A stretch of DNA of 64,000 nt from JBQTKD01 sp052389435 (GCA_052389435.1 JBQTIB010000032.1:1-64000), one strand, 5' to 3'; counted from the first letter of the stretch, positions 45,294 to 54,196 are shown. Notes: generated by a model from the letters alone, not told the origin. Program-made: numbers and translations.

Positions 45294-47534
45294 ATGGCGA
45301 CGATTACCGAATCGATTGATCAGCCGGGCCAGCGAAGACCGGCCAAGAAGAACAAGTTCAAGCCAGGGGTCCGCACCGACATCCAGGGCCTGCGTGCTCT
45401 GGCCGTCGGTCTGATCATCGTCTACCACCTCTGGCCGCAGTCCTTCCACGGCGGCTTCGTCGCCGTCGAGGTCTTCTTCGTGGTTTCCGGCTTTTTGATC
45501 ACCTCGCACCTGTTGAGCAAGCCTCCCGGCTCCGGGCGCGACCTCATCGACTTCTGGATGCGGCGCGTCCGCCGCCTCCTGCCCGCCGCCCTCTTCGTTC
45601 TCGTCGCCACGATGCTGTTGGCTCGCCTGGTGGCGCCGGAGACCGTGTGGCGCAACCACGCCACCGAAGGCATCGCGTCCGCGCTCTACTTCCAGAACTG
45701 GGAACTGGCCAACCAGTCCGTCGACTACATGGCCGCCGACCGGGCCGCCAGTGCCCTGCAGCACTACTGGACGCTGTCGGTCGAAGAGCAGTTCTACGCC
45801 GTGTGGCCCCTGCTCGTCGTCGCGGCCGTCGTCGCCGCGCGCCGCCTCAAGGCTCGCCTCGAGACCACGGTCCTCGCGGGCGTGTCGATGCTGTTCCTCG
45901 GTTCGCTCGCGTGGTCGATCCTCTACACCCAGACCAACCCGGAGAAGGCCTACTTCGTCACCCCGACCCGGGTGTGGGAGTTCGCCACCGGCGCCCTGCT
46001 CGCGACGCTCGTCGCCATCTTCGGCAAGCGCGCCGCGGCCGCCCGCCACAAGCGCGTCTACGGCGAACTGCTCGTCTGGGGCGGCTACGCAGCACTGGCC
46101 TTCGGCCTGGTGACCTACCACGGCACCGACTACCCGGGCTACAAGGCTCTGCTGCCGGTCCTCGGCACCGCGGCCATCATCGCCGGCTACTCCGAGCGCG
46201 GCCCGAACCCGAACCTGCTCCTGCGCAACCGACCGTCGCAGCTGCTGGGCGACACCTCGTACTCGGTCTACCTGTGGCACTGGCCGCTCATCGTCCTGGT
46301 GCCGTACGCGACCGGGCACGAGCTGACCTTCGTCGAGTCCTTCGTCGTCGCCGCGGCCGGCATCGCGCTCGGCGTGCTGACCAAGTTCCAGGTGGAGGAC
46401 CGCTTCCGTCGCCCCAAGAAGGGTCAGAAGGTCGTGGTCCCGTTCCGTTGGGCAGCCGTCGGGATGGCGGGCGTGGTCGCGCTCGGCATGCTGCAGATCT
46501 CCGAGGTCGACCGGAACGAGGGGGCCGCCGTGCGAGAACTTCAGCTCGCCGCTGCATCCACCGACCCCTGCTTCGCCTCCTCGGCCCTACGGGCCGACAA
46601 CGACTGTTCGATCGGCGAGGTGCCCAAGTCCGTGCCCAGCCCGGCCCTCGCGCCGCGGGACCGATCCTTCTCCTACGCCCACGACTGCCAGACCAAGGTC
46701 CCGTTCAACACCGTCAAGCGCTGCGTCTTCGGCGACAAGACGGCGGAGAAGAACGTCGCCCTCGTCGGCAATTCGCACGCCATCCACTGGCTCCCGGGCC
46801 TGCACCAGGTGGCGCTGAAGGAGAAGTTCAAGATCACGACCTACTTCACCGAGCAGTGCTTCGCGACCACCGTGCGCATCGAGTTCTCCACTCCGGAACA
46901 GACGGAGAACTGCCACCGATGGGGCAGCCAGGTGCTCAAGGAGACCAGCTCCAAGGCCTTCGACCTCGTCGTCACCTCGAACCGCACCTACAAGCAGCCC
47001 GTCGAGAAGGGTCCGCGCAACGAGGTGTTCCAGAAGGGCTACAGGGAGTTCGTCGAGCAGTGGCTCGACTCCGACCGCAAGGTCCTGGTCATTCGCGACA
47101 CCCCGTTGCCCGACGCCACCCTCGAGTCGGTCCCGGACTGCCTGGCACAGAACCCGAAGAACCCGGCCGCCTGCTCGGGCGAGCGGAACAAGTGGATCCG
47201 GACCGACCCCCTGGCCGACGCCGCCCGCACCATCGAGGACAAGCGGGTGTCCGTCGCGAACCTGTCGGACTGGTTCTGCTCGAAGGCTCGCTGCCCTTCG
47301 GTGATCGGTCGGGCGACGGTCTACTTCGACGCCTCGCACATGACGGCGACCTACTCGCGCAGTCTCGCGCCGGTGCTCCGCCCGATCGTGGCCAAGAAGC
47401 TCGAACTGGACCCCAAGACGGGCAAGCTGCCCTCCGGCGCCAAGCTGCCGAAGGCGCCGAAGCCCGACCCGGCCAAGGACCGCCTCGGCAAGGCCGCCGA
47501 CGTCCTGGCCAACCGCAAGGAGGACAAGGGGTGA
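45294..47534 (+). CDS. AT3-SGNH fused O-acyltransferase
   Basis: A 746-residue OafA-type protein. Residues 20-400 are the AT3 membrane domain (RTDIQGLRALAVGLIIVYHLWP, SVEEQFYAVWPLL); residues 430-700 are a periplasmic SGNH domain (ALVGNSHAIHWL, VTSNRTYKQP, FDASHMTATY). The C-terminal 50 residues are Lys/Pro-rich. It carries both halves split in the upstream gene pair, so it probably O-acylates a cell-envelope polysaccharide. The stop overlaps the next gene (GTGA). Confidence 0.88.
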   Translation: MATITESIDQPGQRRPAKKNKFKPGVRTDIQGLRALAVGLIIVYHLWPQSFHGGFVAVEVFFVVSGFLITSHLLSKPPGSGRDLIDFWMRRVRRLLPAALFVLVATMLLARLVAPETVWRNHATEGIASALYFQNWELANQSVDYMAADRAASALQHYWTLSVEEQFYAVWPLLVVAAVVAARRLKARLETTVLAGVSMLFLGSLAWSILYTQTNPEKAYFVTPTRVWEFATGALLATLVAIFGKRAAAARHKRVYGELLVWGGYAALAFGLVTYHGTDYPGYKALLPVLGTAAIIAGYSERGPNPNLLLRNRPSQLLGDTSYSVYLWHWPLIVLVPYATGHELTFVESFVVAAAGIALGVLTKFQVEDRFRRPKKGQKVVVPFRWAAVGMAGVVALGMLQISEVDRNEGAAVRELQLAAASTDPCFASSALRADNDCSIGEVPKSVPSPALAPRDRSFSYAHDCQTKVPFNTVKRCVFGDKTAEKNVALVGNSHAIHWLPGLHQVALKEKFKITTYFTEQCFATTVRIEFSTPEQTENCHRWGSQVLKETSSKAFDLVVTSNRTYKQPVEKGPRNEVFQKGYREFVEQWLDSDRKVLVIRDTPLPDATLESVPDCLAQNPKNPAACSGERNKWIRTDPLADAARTIEDKRVSVANLSDWFCSKARCPSVIGRATVYFDASHMTATYSRSLAPVLRPIVAKKLELDPKTGKLPSGAKLPKAPKPDPAKDRLGKAADVLANRKEDKG

Positions 47535-48520
47535 GCGGCGCCCGACGCGGATCGTTCCGCGCCGGGCTGGCCTCGGCGGTAGCCGGCGTACTTCTCGCCG
47601 CGCTGCCGCCGAGTCCGGTCTCGGCGACGCCGACGACGGCCCCGACGCCGCAGGAGTGCGCTCGGGCCGGGGCGGAGGCCGTCGAGCGCGGGTGTCCGGT
47701 GGAGGACTCCGGTCTGGTCATGCCGCTTCCGCCGTTGGCGGAGAACGACCGTGCCGGCAACGGCGAGACCGAGGGCTGCTGGACCGACGGGGACTTCGTG
47801 TTCTTCGCCTCCTGCACCTTCGGTTCGCCGACCGCGACCCACTCCGTGGCGCTGGTGGGCAACTCCCACGCCGCGCAGTACCTCGCTCCGCTGCGGGCCT
47901 GGGCCGAGCGCTACGACTACACGCTCCACACCTTCCTCATCCCGAAGTGCTTCGCGACCACCGAACCGATCGTGTTCGCCAAGCCCGGCATGACCGAGCG
48001 CTGCCTGGCGTGGGGGGAGTGGGTGCAGGAGCAGGTCGAGGACATCGACCCGGACCTGATCGTCACCTCCGAGCGCACCTACAAGCGGCCGCTGAACCGC
48101 TCGGCCGAGGGCGACGCGGCGGTGTGGCAGCGCGGGTACGAGAAGTACCTGCAGGTGTGGGCCGAGCAGGCACGGAGGGTGCTGGTGGTGCGCGACAGTC
48201 CGGTGCCGCGCACGTCGGTCCCGGACTGTCTGCTGAACAACCCCAACCGCTATTCGGTCTGCGCGGGAGAGCGAGCGAAGTGGCTCCCGCCGGATCCGTT
48301 GGTGGAGGCCGCTCGCGTCGTCGATCCCGAACGTTTCCGCATCGCCGACCTCTCGCGGTACATGTGCACCGCCCACCAGTGCCCCGCCGTGATCGGCGGC
48401 ATGCTCGTCTACCGCGACGGCAGTCACCTGTCCGCGACGTGGATCCGAGCCTTCGGCGGCTTCCTGGAACCCGACTTCGCGGAGGCGTTCGCCGAGGCCG
48501 TCGGCCCGCCCGCGACCTGA
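47531..48520 (+). CDS. Secreted SGNH-domain protein
   Basis: A 329-residue protein with a Sec signal peptide (ending near SATPTTAP, no lipobox) and an SGNH domain matching the lipoprotein at 44221: ALVGNSHAAQYL, VTSERTYKRP, RDGSHLSATW, with the same Cys pattern (GCWTD, PKCFATT, MCTAHQCPA). AAGGGG precedes GTG 47531 and the start overlaps the AT3-SGNH stop, so it is co-translated with the membrane acyltransferase. It may provide an extra acceptor specificity. Confidence 0.82.
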   Translation: MSGARRGSFRAGLASAVAGVLLAALPPSPVSATPTTAPTPQECARAGAEAVERGCPVEDSGLVMPLPPLAENDRAGNGETEGCWTDGDFVFFASCTFGSPTATHSVALVGNSHAAQYLAPLRAWAERYDYTLHTFLIPKCFATTEPIVFAKPGMTERCLAWGEWVQEQVEDIDPDLIVTSERTYKRPLNRSAEGDAAVWQRGYEKYLQVWAEQARRVLVVRDSPVPRTSVPDCLLNNPNRYSVCAGERAKWLPPDPLVEAARVVDPERFRIADLSRYMCTAHQCPAVIGGMLVYRDGSHLSATWIRAFGGFLEPDFAEAFAEAVGPPAT

Positions 48521-48543
48521 GCGCTTGCACGCCGACGACGGGG

Positions 48544-50265
48544 CTAACGCTCGCCGAAGGCCGTGGGATCGGTTACCGCCAGGACTCGCAACGCCAGTTC
48601 CAGGTGGAAGACGTTGTCCCAGTCCTCGACGCTGCGGCCGAGGATCTCCTCGATGCGGCCGATGCGGTACTTCAGCGTGGAGATGTGGATGTGCAGAGCC
48701 GCGGCGGCGTCGGTGAGGCTCCGCTGACGAAAGAGTTGACGCAGCGTCAGGACAAGTTCGCTGCGGTGTTTGCCGTCGTACTCCAGCAACGGTCCCAGCC
48801 AACGCAGGGCGAAGGAGTGCAGTTCGCCGGAGCGGTGGTGGTCGAAGAGCAGACCGTAGATGCCGAGGTCGTCCACGTGCGCGACGGGGGAGGTTTGGCC
48901 CACCGCGGGGTCGCGGAGGATCTGTGCCGCCCACCGGGCGCGGGCGGTCGGCTCGCTCAGGCCGGTGCGGCTCGAGCAGGTCGGACCGAAGCCGACCACG
49001 ACGTCCAGGCCGGCGACGGCCGCTTCGGCCACGATCGTCTTGCCGAGCGCCGCAGGACCGGCCGGAACGGGCTCGGGGACGAGGCCGAGCACCGAGTCCT
49101 CCACGATCCCCAGCAGACTCGCGGCCGAGGACGCCGAGGCGGTCGCGGCCGCCTGCTCGACGATCCGCAGCAGGCGTTCCGACGCTCCGTCCGGCCCATC
49201 GCCGCTGCGGAACCCCACCGTCAGCGGGATATGAGCCAGCGTCAGATCGTGACCGAGCTTCGCGGCCCGAGTGGCGAGCTGATCCGCGGGCCGGTCCTCG
49301 AGCACGTCGGAGATCAGCCGCTGGCGCAGCGTCGCGACCGAGGCCTCGATGTCCTGCCGCACCGAGAGCTGGTAGGCGATGAGGCCGCGGGAGACGGCGA
49401 GCGCCCGGCGGGTGACCTCGCGGCCCCACTGGCCGACGCCGGCGAGCAGGAAGCCGGCGCAGCCGGACTCGGTGTCGGGGATCGGGGCGGCGACGCGCAG
49501 CGGGGCGCGGCCGCTGGCGGGCAGGACGTGGATCCCGGAGGAGACGCTGCGGCGGGTCAGCAGTTCGTGCTCGACGGGGGTGCGGTCGGGGGACAGGGCC
49601 AGATCGCGCGCCCCGTCGCCGGCGGCTTCGGTGACGATCAGGTTCGGCAGCTGCATCGCCACCGGAGCGCCCAGCCAGGACGAGAGCGCTCCCACGACCT
49701 CGGCGGTGGTGCGCGCGGCCACCAGACGCTCCTGCAGGTCCAGGAACAGGCGGGTCTCGGCCAGCTCCCGGTCGGTGCGGGCGTTGACCGCGTTCGACTC
49801 GGCGAGGGCCGCGGCGTCGTTCTCCGCGGTCCACACCTGACGAAGCCCGTTCGTCGCGAGGTCCATCACCCGGTTCAGTCCGGTCTTGGCCAGCGGCGCG
49901 GTTGCCCCCACCGTTACCAGGACGCCCGCGGTCCGGCCGTCGGCGACCACCGGAAGCAGAAGAGCGTGCTGCAGGGCGCCGAGCGAGGGAAAGAGCATCC
50001 GCGCCGCCTCGCGCTGTTCGGCCGCCTGCACGCCGTTGTCGGCGAGTTCGCCGAGGAGCGCCGTCCGGGCGTCTGCGGTCAAGCTGTCGCACAGGGAGCA
50101 TTCGGCTGCCAACAGATCTTCGTCGACCGGAAGGAACGCGCAGACCGCGTTCGGACCGCCGCCCGGGTGCACCAATTCGTGCAGCACGTCGACGAGCCAC
50201 TCCACGCCCGCCTGTCCCACGGCCACGGGGTCTCCTTCCGGCAACACGCACGAAACGAGCGCCAT
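48544..50265 (-). CDS. PucR/CdaR-family transcriptional regulator
   Basis: A 573-residue regulator with an N-terminal GAF-like sensor (ALQHALLLPVVADGRTAGVLV), a central domain and the C-terminal PucR helix-turn-helix (TDAAAALHIHISTLKYRIGRIEEILG). PucR proteins typically activate an adjacent catabolic operon when a pathway intermediate is present. It is divergent from the NuoF-like gene with an 84-bp gap, so it is the best candidate regulator of the monooxygenase gene set. Confidence 0.88.
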   Translation of the reverse strand: MALVSCVLPEGDPVAVGQAGVEWLVDVLHELVHPGGGPNAVCAFLPVDEDLLAAECSLCDSLTADARTALLGELADNGVQAAEQREAARMLFPSLGALQHALLLPVVADGRTAGVLVTVGATAPLAKTGLNRVMDLATNGLRQVWTAENDAAALAESNAVNARTDRELAETRLFLDLQERLVAARTTAEVVGALSSWLGAPVAMQLPNLIVTEAAGDGARDLALSPDRTPVEHELLTRRSVSSGIHVLPASGRAPLRVAAPIPDTESGCAGFLLAGVGQWGREVTRRALAVSRGLIAYQLSVRQDIEASVATLRQRLISDVLEDRPADQLATRAAKLGHDLTLAHIPLTVGFRSGDGPDGASERLLRIVEQAAATASASSAASLLGIVEDSVLGLVPEPVPAGPAALGKTIVAEAAVAGLDVVVGFGPTCSSRTGLSEPTARARWAAQILRDPAVGQTSPVAHVDDLGIYGLLFDHHRSGELHSFALRWLGPLLEYDGKHRSELVLTLRQLFRQRSLTDAAAALHIHISTLKYRIGRIEEILGRSVEDWDNVFHLELALRVLAVTDPTAFGER

Positions 50266-50349
50266 TGCTAGGAACCATACAAAGACCGGCGCGCTGGTGC
50301 TCGGTTAGGTAGGAATACGCCGGGACGGGACTTCTCTATCGTCACGAGC

Positions 50350-51588
50350 ATGTTGCTGACTCAGCCGGCCGACGCTCTGGCCGACTACCGCGCCTGCGGC
50401 GGGTACGCCGTCGCCGACGGACGCAGCGCAGAGGAGATCGTCAAGGAGGTCTCCGCCGCGGGTCTGCGCGGTCGCGGCGGCGCCTGGTTCCCGGTGGAGC
50501 GCAAGTGGCTCGCCGCCCGCGAGATGCCCGGCCCTCGGGTGCTCGTCGCGAACGGTGCGGAGGACGAGCCCGGCAGCCGCAAGGACCGCCACCTCATGGC
50601 CAATGCCCCACACCTGGTTCTCGACGGCGCGCTGGCCGCGGCGATCGCGATCGAGGCCGACACGATCCACCTCTACGTGAACTGCCACGCAGCCTCCTCG
50701 CTCGCGGCCATGCGATCCGCGCTCGCCGAGGCGCTCGACGCCGGGCTGTTCGCCGGAATCGCCGTCTCGATCACCGAGGCTCCGGCCACCTACGTCGCCG
50801 GCGAGGACTCCGCCGCGGTGGAGTTCCTCGAGACCGGCAACGCCCAGCCGCGCAAGAAGCCGCCGTTCCCGACCGAGGCGGGCCTGAACGGCCGCCCGAC
50901 GGTCGTCGGCAACGTCGAAACGCTCGCGCACGTCGCCCTGATCGTCCGCGACGGCGCCGAGACCTTCCGGAGCCACGGCACCCCGGACTGCCCGGGCACC
51001 ATGCTGATCACGCTGCCCGTGGAACTGAACCGTCCCGGGGTCTACGAGGTACCCGTCGGCTCCTTCCTCGACGAGGTGCTCGAGGGCTGCGGCGGAGGAT
51101 TCGTCGACGGCCCCGCCCGCGGCGTGCAGGTCGGCGGACCGGCCTCCGGCTGGTTGAACGCCGACCAACTGCACGTGGCGATGGACCCGGCCGAGGTCGC
51201 GGTCGCCGGATCGACGCTCGGCTGCGGCGCCGTCCGCGTACTGCCCGCCGGGCATTGCTCGGTGGACGCCGTCGTCTCCGCGACCGAGTTCTTCTCCCGC
51301 GAGCAGTGCGGCAAGTGCCCGCCGTGCCGCATGGCGACGCAGTTCATCCACAACGTCGGCAAGGCGCTCGCGGTCGGCAAGGCGACCGCGGCTCAACTGG
51401 ACACCGCTCCGACCCTGCTCGCCCAGGTGCGCCCCAACACCGCCTGTTCCCTGCCGGCCTTCGCGCTGCCGCCGCTCGCCACGGCACGCGAGGTCTTTCC
51501 GGACGACTTCGCCAAGCACCTCGCCGGCGAGGACTGCGGCCTGATCCACCGCGAGCAGTCCCTGCGAATTGAGGACACGGGCGATTGA
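50350..51588 (+). CDS. NuoF-like NADH dehydrogenase (diaphorase) flavoprotein
   Basis: A 412-residue protein like NuoF/HoxF. It shows the FMN/NADH-binding loop LRGRGGAWFPVERKW (residues 39-53), AGEDSAAVEFLE and KPPFPTEAGLNGRPTVVGNVET. A [4Fe-4S] site is formed by C320-x2-C323-x2-C326 and C366. It lacks the extra ferredoxin domains of HoxF. Complex I partners are absent. The NuoE-like ferredoxin 2.6 kb downstream suggests an NADH-to-ferredoxin electron supply for the monooxygenase. First gene of the plus-strand set after the PucR gene. Confidence 0.8.
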   Translation: MLLTQPADALADYRACGGYAVADGRSAEEIVKEVSAAGLRGRGGAWFPVERKWLAAREMPGPRVLVANGAEDEPGSRKDRHLMANAPHLVLDGALAAAIAIEADTIHLYVNCHAASSLAAMRSALAEALDAGLFAGIAVSITEAPATYVAGEDSAAVEFLETGNAQPRKKPPFPTEAGLNGRPTVVGNVETLAHVALIVRDGAETFRSHGTPDCPGTMLITLPVELNRPGVYEVPVGSFLDEVLEGCGGGFVDGPARGVQVGGPASGWLNADQLHVAMDPAEVAVAGSTLGCGAVRVLPAGHCSVDAVVSATEFFSREQCGKCPPCRMATQFIHNVGKALAVGKATAAQLDTAPTLLAQVRPNTACSLPAFALPPLATAREVFPDDFAKHLAGEDCGLIHREQSLRIEDTGD

Positions 51589-51595
51589 GGCGAGA

Positions 51596-51661
51596 GAAGA
51601 GCGAAGGCGAGGAACGAGTCTTCGCTCTTCCGAGCCGATTGAAGCCCGTTGGAGCGGAGCG
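51596..51661 (+). repeat. Intergenic hairpin repeat, copy 1
   Basis: A perfect 11-bp stem (GAAGAGCGAAG at 51596 and CTTCGCTCTTC at 51620-51630) with loop containing GAGGAACG, followed by TTCCGAGCCGATTGA (51628-51642) and a GTTGGAGCGGAGCG tail. Loop and tail recur at 58948-59001 while the stem bases differ, a pattern of conserved structure. Loop GGAA could pair with the tail TTCC. Confidence 0.55.
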
Positions 51662-51721
51662 GAACACGTAGGCCATGCTCGGCACCGACTGGAACATCGG
51701 CAACAGGACAGGAGCAACGAC

Positions 51722-52165
51722 GTGAGCATTCCCAAGGTTGCGCTCGAGGGCGAACCGAAGGGGTCCGGCCGGATCGTGCACACGGTTCTGGAGGAAAAGC
51801 TCGAAGAGGCGGCCTGGAAGGGCAAGACCCTGTCGGGCATCGGCAAGGTTGCCGTCTGCGTCAACTTCAAGGACCGCGACAACGACCTGACGACGATCTG
51901 GAAGAAGCCCGACGGCTCCATCGCAGTCAGCAACCAGGGCCCGAAATCGCAGGTCACGGTCGTGCTGCCACAGAAGAAGTTCTACCAACTCCTCAAGATC
52001 CCGCAGGGCGTCGCGAAGCTGCCCGGGCTCTACACCGGCGGCGGGCTCGAGGTCACCAAGGACCTGCTCAGGCGCAACATCGTCGTGAAGGGCCTGGTGC
52101 GGCACCCGATCGTCTCGATCCGCATCCTCCAGGTGCTCTCAGTGCCACCTACGGAGAAGAAGTAG
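51722..52165 (+). CDS. Small soluble protein of the monooxygenase region
   Basis: A 147-residue protein from GTG 51722 with AGGAG about 9 nt upstream. No signal peptide or membrane segment. It shows alternating short strands and the motif KKFYQLLKIPQG; I do not recognise a family, though a distant SCP2-like fold is conceivable. It sits between the NuoF-like gene and the 142-residue gene at 52265, and is the first gene after the hairpin repeat. Confidence 0.55.
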   Translation: MSIPKVALEGEPKGSGRIVHTVLEEKLEEAAWKGKTLSGIGKVAVCVNFKDRDNDLTTIWKKPDGSIAVSNQGPKSQVTVVLPQKKFYQLLKIPQGVAKLPGLYTGGGLEVTKDLLRRNIVVKGLVRHPIVSIRILQVLSVPPTEKK

Positions 52166-52264
52166 CGGAGTTCGTCGGTTTTAGAGGAACACTCCACACC
52201 CCAGAGTTCTACACTTTACTAGTAGCCCGACAGAGTTTTGTCGAACGTCCCGAAGGAGAACGCA
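52166..52264 (+). promoter_or_regulatory. AT-rich leader, probable internal promoter of the monooxygenase operon
   Basis: This 99-bp gap is clearly less GC-rich than the region. It has -10-like TACACT (52210-52215) and TACTAG, then a small hairpin CGACA-GAGTTT-TGTCG (52228-52243) just before the GAAGGAG ribosome binding site of the gene at 52265. I see no convincing -35 box. Confidence 0.4.
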
Positions 52265-52693
52265 ATGGCGCGCGCATGGACCAACGAGTGGATGCTCAAG
52301 CAGCAGGAAGTTTGTCAGGCCAGTGCCGAGTTCCAGGACGAGGCCGAGGGCTACGACCGAGTCACCGTCCTGCACATCCTGGCCGACCCGGCCAAGGGCG
52401 TGGAGAGCGATCACTTCGTTGGCTTCAACCCGCCGACGATGACCACGGTGTGGGCCTCGGACAAGAACGAAGACCCGAACGCGGACTACATCATCGAGGG
52501 CACCTACCAGGACTGGTGGGCGGTCAACGAGGGCAAGAAGGGCCTCGTCGCGTCCCTGCTCGACCAATCGATCCTGCTGCGCGCCGGCAAGACCTCCTAC
52601 ATCGCGATGTTCGTCCCCGCGGTGGACATGTTCTTCACCCTCTCCCGCGGCGTGACCGAGTCCTACGACGGGGACTACAAGCCCGAGCGCTAG
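52265..52693 (+). CDS. SCP2-like small protein of the monooxygenase operon
   Basis: A 142-residue protein with AAGGAG 8 nt before ATG 52265. Segments such as ADYIIEGTYQDWWAVNEGKKGL and RAGKTSYIAMFVPAVDMFFTL resemble an SCP2-type lipid or substrate-binding fold, but the match is weak. It is directly upstream of the zinc thiol transferase gene (38-bp gap), so it may bind the hydrophobic substrate or product. Confidence 0.55.
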   Translation: MARAWTNEWMLKQQEVCQASAEFQDEAEGYDRVTVLHILADPAKGVESDHFVGFNPPTMTTVWASDKNEDPNADYIIEGTYQDWWAVNEGKKGLVASLLDQSILLRAGKTSYIAMFVPAVDMFFTLSRGVTESYDGDYKPER

Positions 52694-52730
52694 TCCCTCT
52701 CGGCTGACCGCCCCCCACACATAGGAGTAG

Positions 52731-53894
52731 GTGCACCAGGTGATCATCGACGGCAAGGACATCCTGATTCCGACCATGATGGTCGGCAACTACCCCAAGC
52801 CCCGTTGGTACAACGGCGCCGGGTACGCCACGGTCCCGCAGGGCAGCTTCGTGTCGGACTCGATCTCCTACGAGGCGTTCGAGGACTGCATCGCGGCGAT
52901 CGTGAGCGATCAGGAACGCGCCGGGATCGACGTGATCTCCGACGGTCGCGTGTACGGCGGAGACACCCCCTACGCGGGGATCCTCTACTACTTCACCGAC
53001 CGGCTGAAGGGCTACTCGCCCTACGGCCCGCCGCTGCAGCTCCCGCAGTACTCCTCGATGTACAGCCCGACGTGCGACGGCCCGGTGTCCCGCGGGGTGC
53101 CGTGGCTGTCCGCACAGCTGAAGTCGGTGAAGAAGTTCACCGACAAGCCGATCAAGATGCAGTACCTCGGCCTGGCCGGGGTGACCATGGGCACGAACAA
53201 CAAGCACTACGAAGACATCAAGGACCTCTCCTTCGCCCTCGCCCGCGCCTACAACGAGGAGTTCAAGCAGATCTCCGAAGAGGGCGCGGCCATGATCCAG
53301 CTCGACGAGTTCGCCTGGCACTACGGCCTGCGGCTCGGCGAATGGGAGAACGACGTCTTCAACACCGCCGTCGAGGGCGTCAACGCCAAGATTCTGACCC
53401 ACGTCTGCTGGGGCAACTTCATGGGCACCAAGGGCTACCTGCCGTCGGGTCCCATGCACGGCGACAACCCCGAGCGCGAGGGCACCGACTACATTCCGGC
53501 GCTGCGCGACGCCGAGGACGTCACCGCCCGCTCGAGGGCCTGCTTCCCGCGGGCGCACGCCATGAAGATGGACGCGCTGAACTTCGAGATCGGCAACACC
53601 GGCTCGGGCGACCTCAAGCCGCTGAAGAAGGCCAACTGGGACCGCGACTTCGTGGCCGGCGTCATCGACGTCCGCTCCCTCGAGGTCGAGCCGGCGAGCG
53701 TCGTCGCGGACCGCATTCGGGACTGCCTCGAGGTGATCCCCGCCGAACGCCTCGGCGTGACCACCGACTGCGGCCTGATCAACCTGCCGCGCCTGATCGC
53801 CTTCGCCAAGCTCCGTTCGCTGGTGGAGGGAACCAAGATCGTGCGAGAAGAGATCAAGGCCAAGGCGGCCGCGGACGCCGGAGTGAGCGCATGA
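52731..53894 (+). CDS. MetE-fold zinc thiol alkyltransferase, epoxyalkane:CoM transferase-like
   Basis: A 387-residue single-barrel member of the cobalamin-independent methionine synthase superfamily, half the length of MetE and close to epoxyalkane:coenzyme M transferase (about 377 residues, from memory). The zinc ligands are visible as His224-x-Cys226 (THVCWGN), Glu286 (NFEIGNTGSGD) and Cys347 (TTDCGL). The barrel carries QLDEFAWH. It would activate a thiol to attack an epoxide or other electrophile. In an operon with a diiron monooxygenase, opening of an epoxide product is the most likely role. GTG 52731 is near the ribosome binding site; GTG 52740 is an alternative. ATGA overlap with the effector gene. 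Confidence 0.72.
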   Translation: MHQVIIDGKDILIPTMMVGNYPKPRWYNGAGYATVPQGSFVSDSISYEAFEDCIAAIVSDQERAGIDVISDGRVYGGDTPYAGILYYFTDRLKGYSPYGPPLQLPQYSSMYSPTCDGPVSRGVPWLSAQLKSVKKFTDKPIKMQYLGLAGVTMGTNNKHYEDIKDLSFALARAYNEEFKQISEEGAAMIQLDEFAWHYGLRLGEWENDVFNTAVEGVNAKILTHVCWGNFMGTKGYLPSGPMHGDNPEREGTDYIPALRDAEDVTARSRACFPRAHAMKMDALNFEIGNTGSGDLKPLKKANWDRDFVAGVIDVRSLEVEPASVVADRIRDCLEVIPAERLGVTTDCGLINLPRLIAFAKLRSLVEGTKIVREEIKAKAAADAGVSA

Positions 53895-54196
53895 CCGACA
53901 CCGCCACGACGCCGCTCGTCGGCGTGGAACTGATGCACGGAGACGAGGCCGAGGCCGTCCTGCTGGCGGCTCAGGAGGCGCAGGACACCGTGGTCGTCGA
54001 CCGCAACGCCGCCGTGCTCATCGTCTCGGCTCCAGGCCGTCTGGAGATCGACCCCGCCGTGGTGCGCGAGCACCTCGGCCGGGACGACTGGGCCGGCCCG
54101 GACCTCCAGGTGATCATGGCCAGCTATTTCGGTTTCATCAGGCAGCTGGACGACGAGCGGATCATCCTCGAATGGATGCGCAAGGACGGAGGCTGA
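53891..54196 (+). CDS. MmoB/DmpM-type monooxygenase effector (coupling) protein
   Basis: A 101-residue protein with the effector-family layout: VGVELMHGDEAEAVL..., a central ViVSAPGRLEIDPAVVREHLGR and the C-terminal FGFIRQLDDERIILEWMRKDGG. Such cofactor-free proteins bind the hydroxylase and gate substrate, oxygen and electrons. ATGA overlap (53891-53894) couples it to the thiol transferase gene, which strongly ties that gene to the monooxygenase. Confidence 0.82.
   Translation: MTDTATTPLVGVELMHGDEAEAVLLAAQEAQDTVVVDRNAAVLIVSAPGRLEIDPAVVREHLGRDDWAGPDLQVIMASYFGFIRQLDDERIILEWMRKDGG

Noticed and set aside
47351..50278. Long minus-strand frame across the SGNH and PucR genes
   Set aside because: It is a shifted-frame shadow of the PucR gene and antisense to the SGNH gene, with Arg-rich composition.
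52731..53894. Housekeeping methionine synthase MetE
   Set aside because: Half-length, no N-terminal MetE domain, and coupled to monooxygenase genes; a thiol alkyltransferase specialised for epoxide-type substrates fits better.
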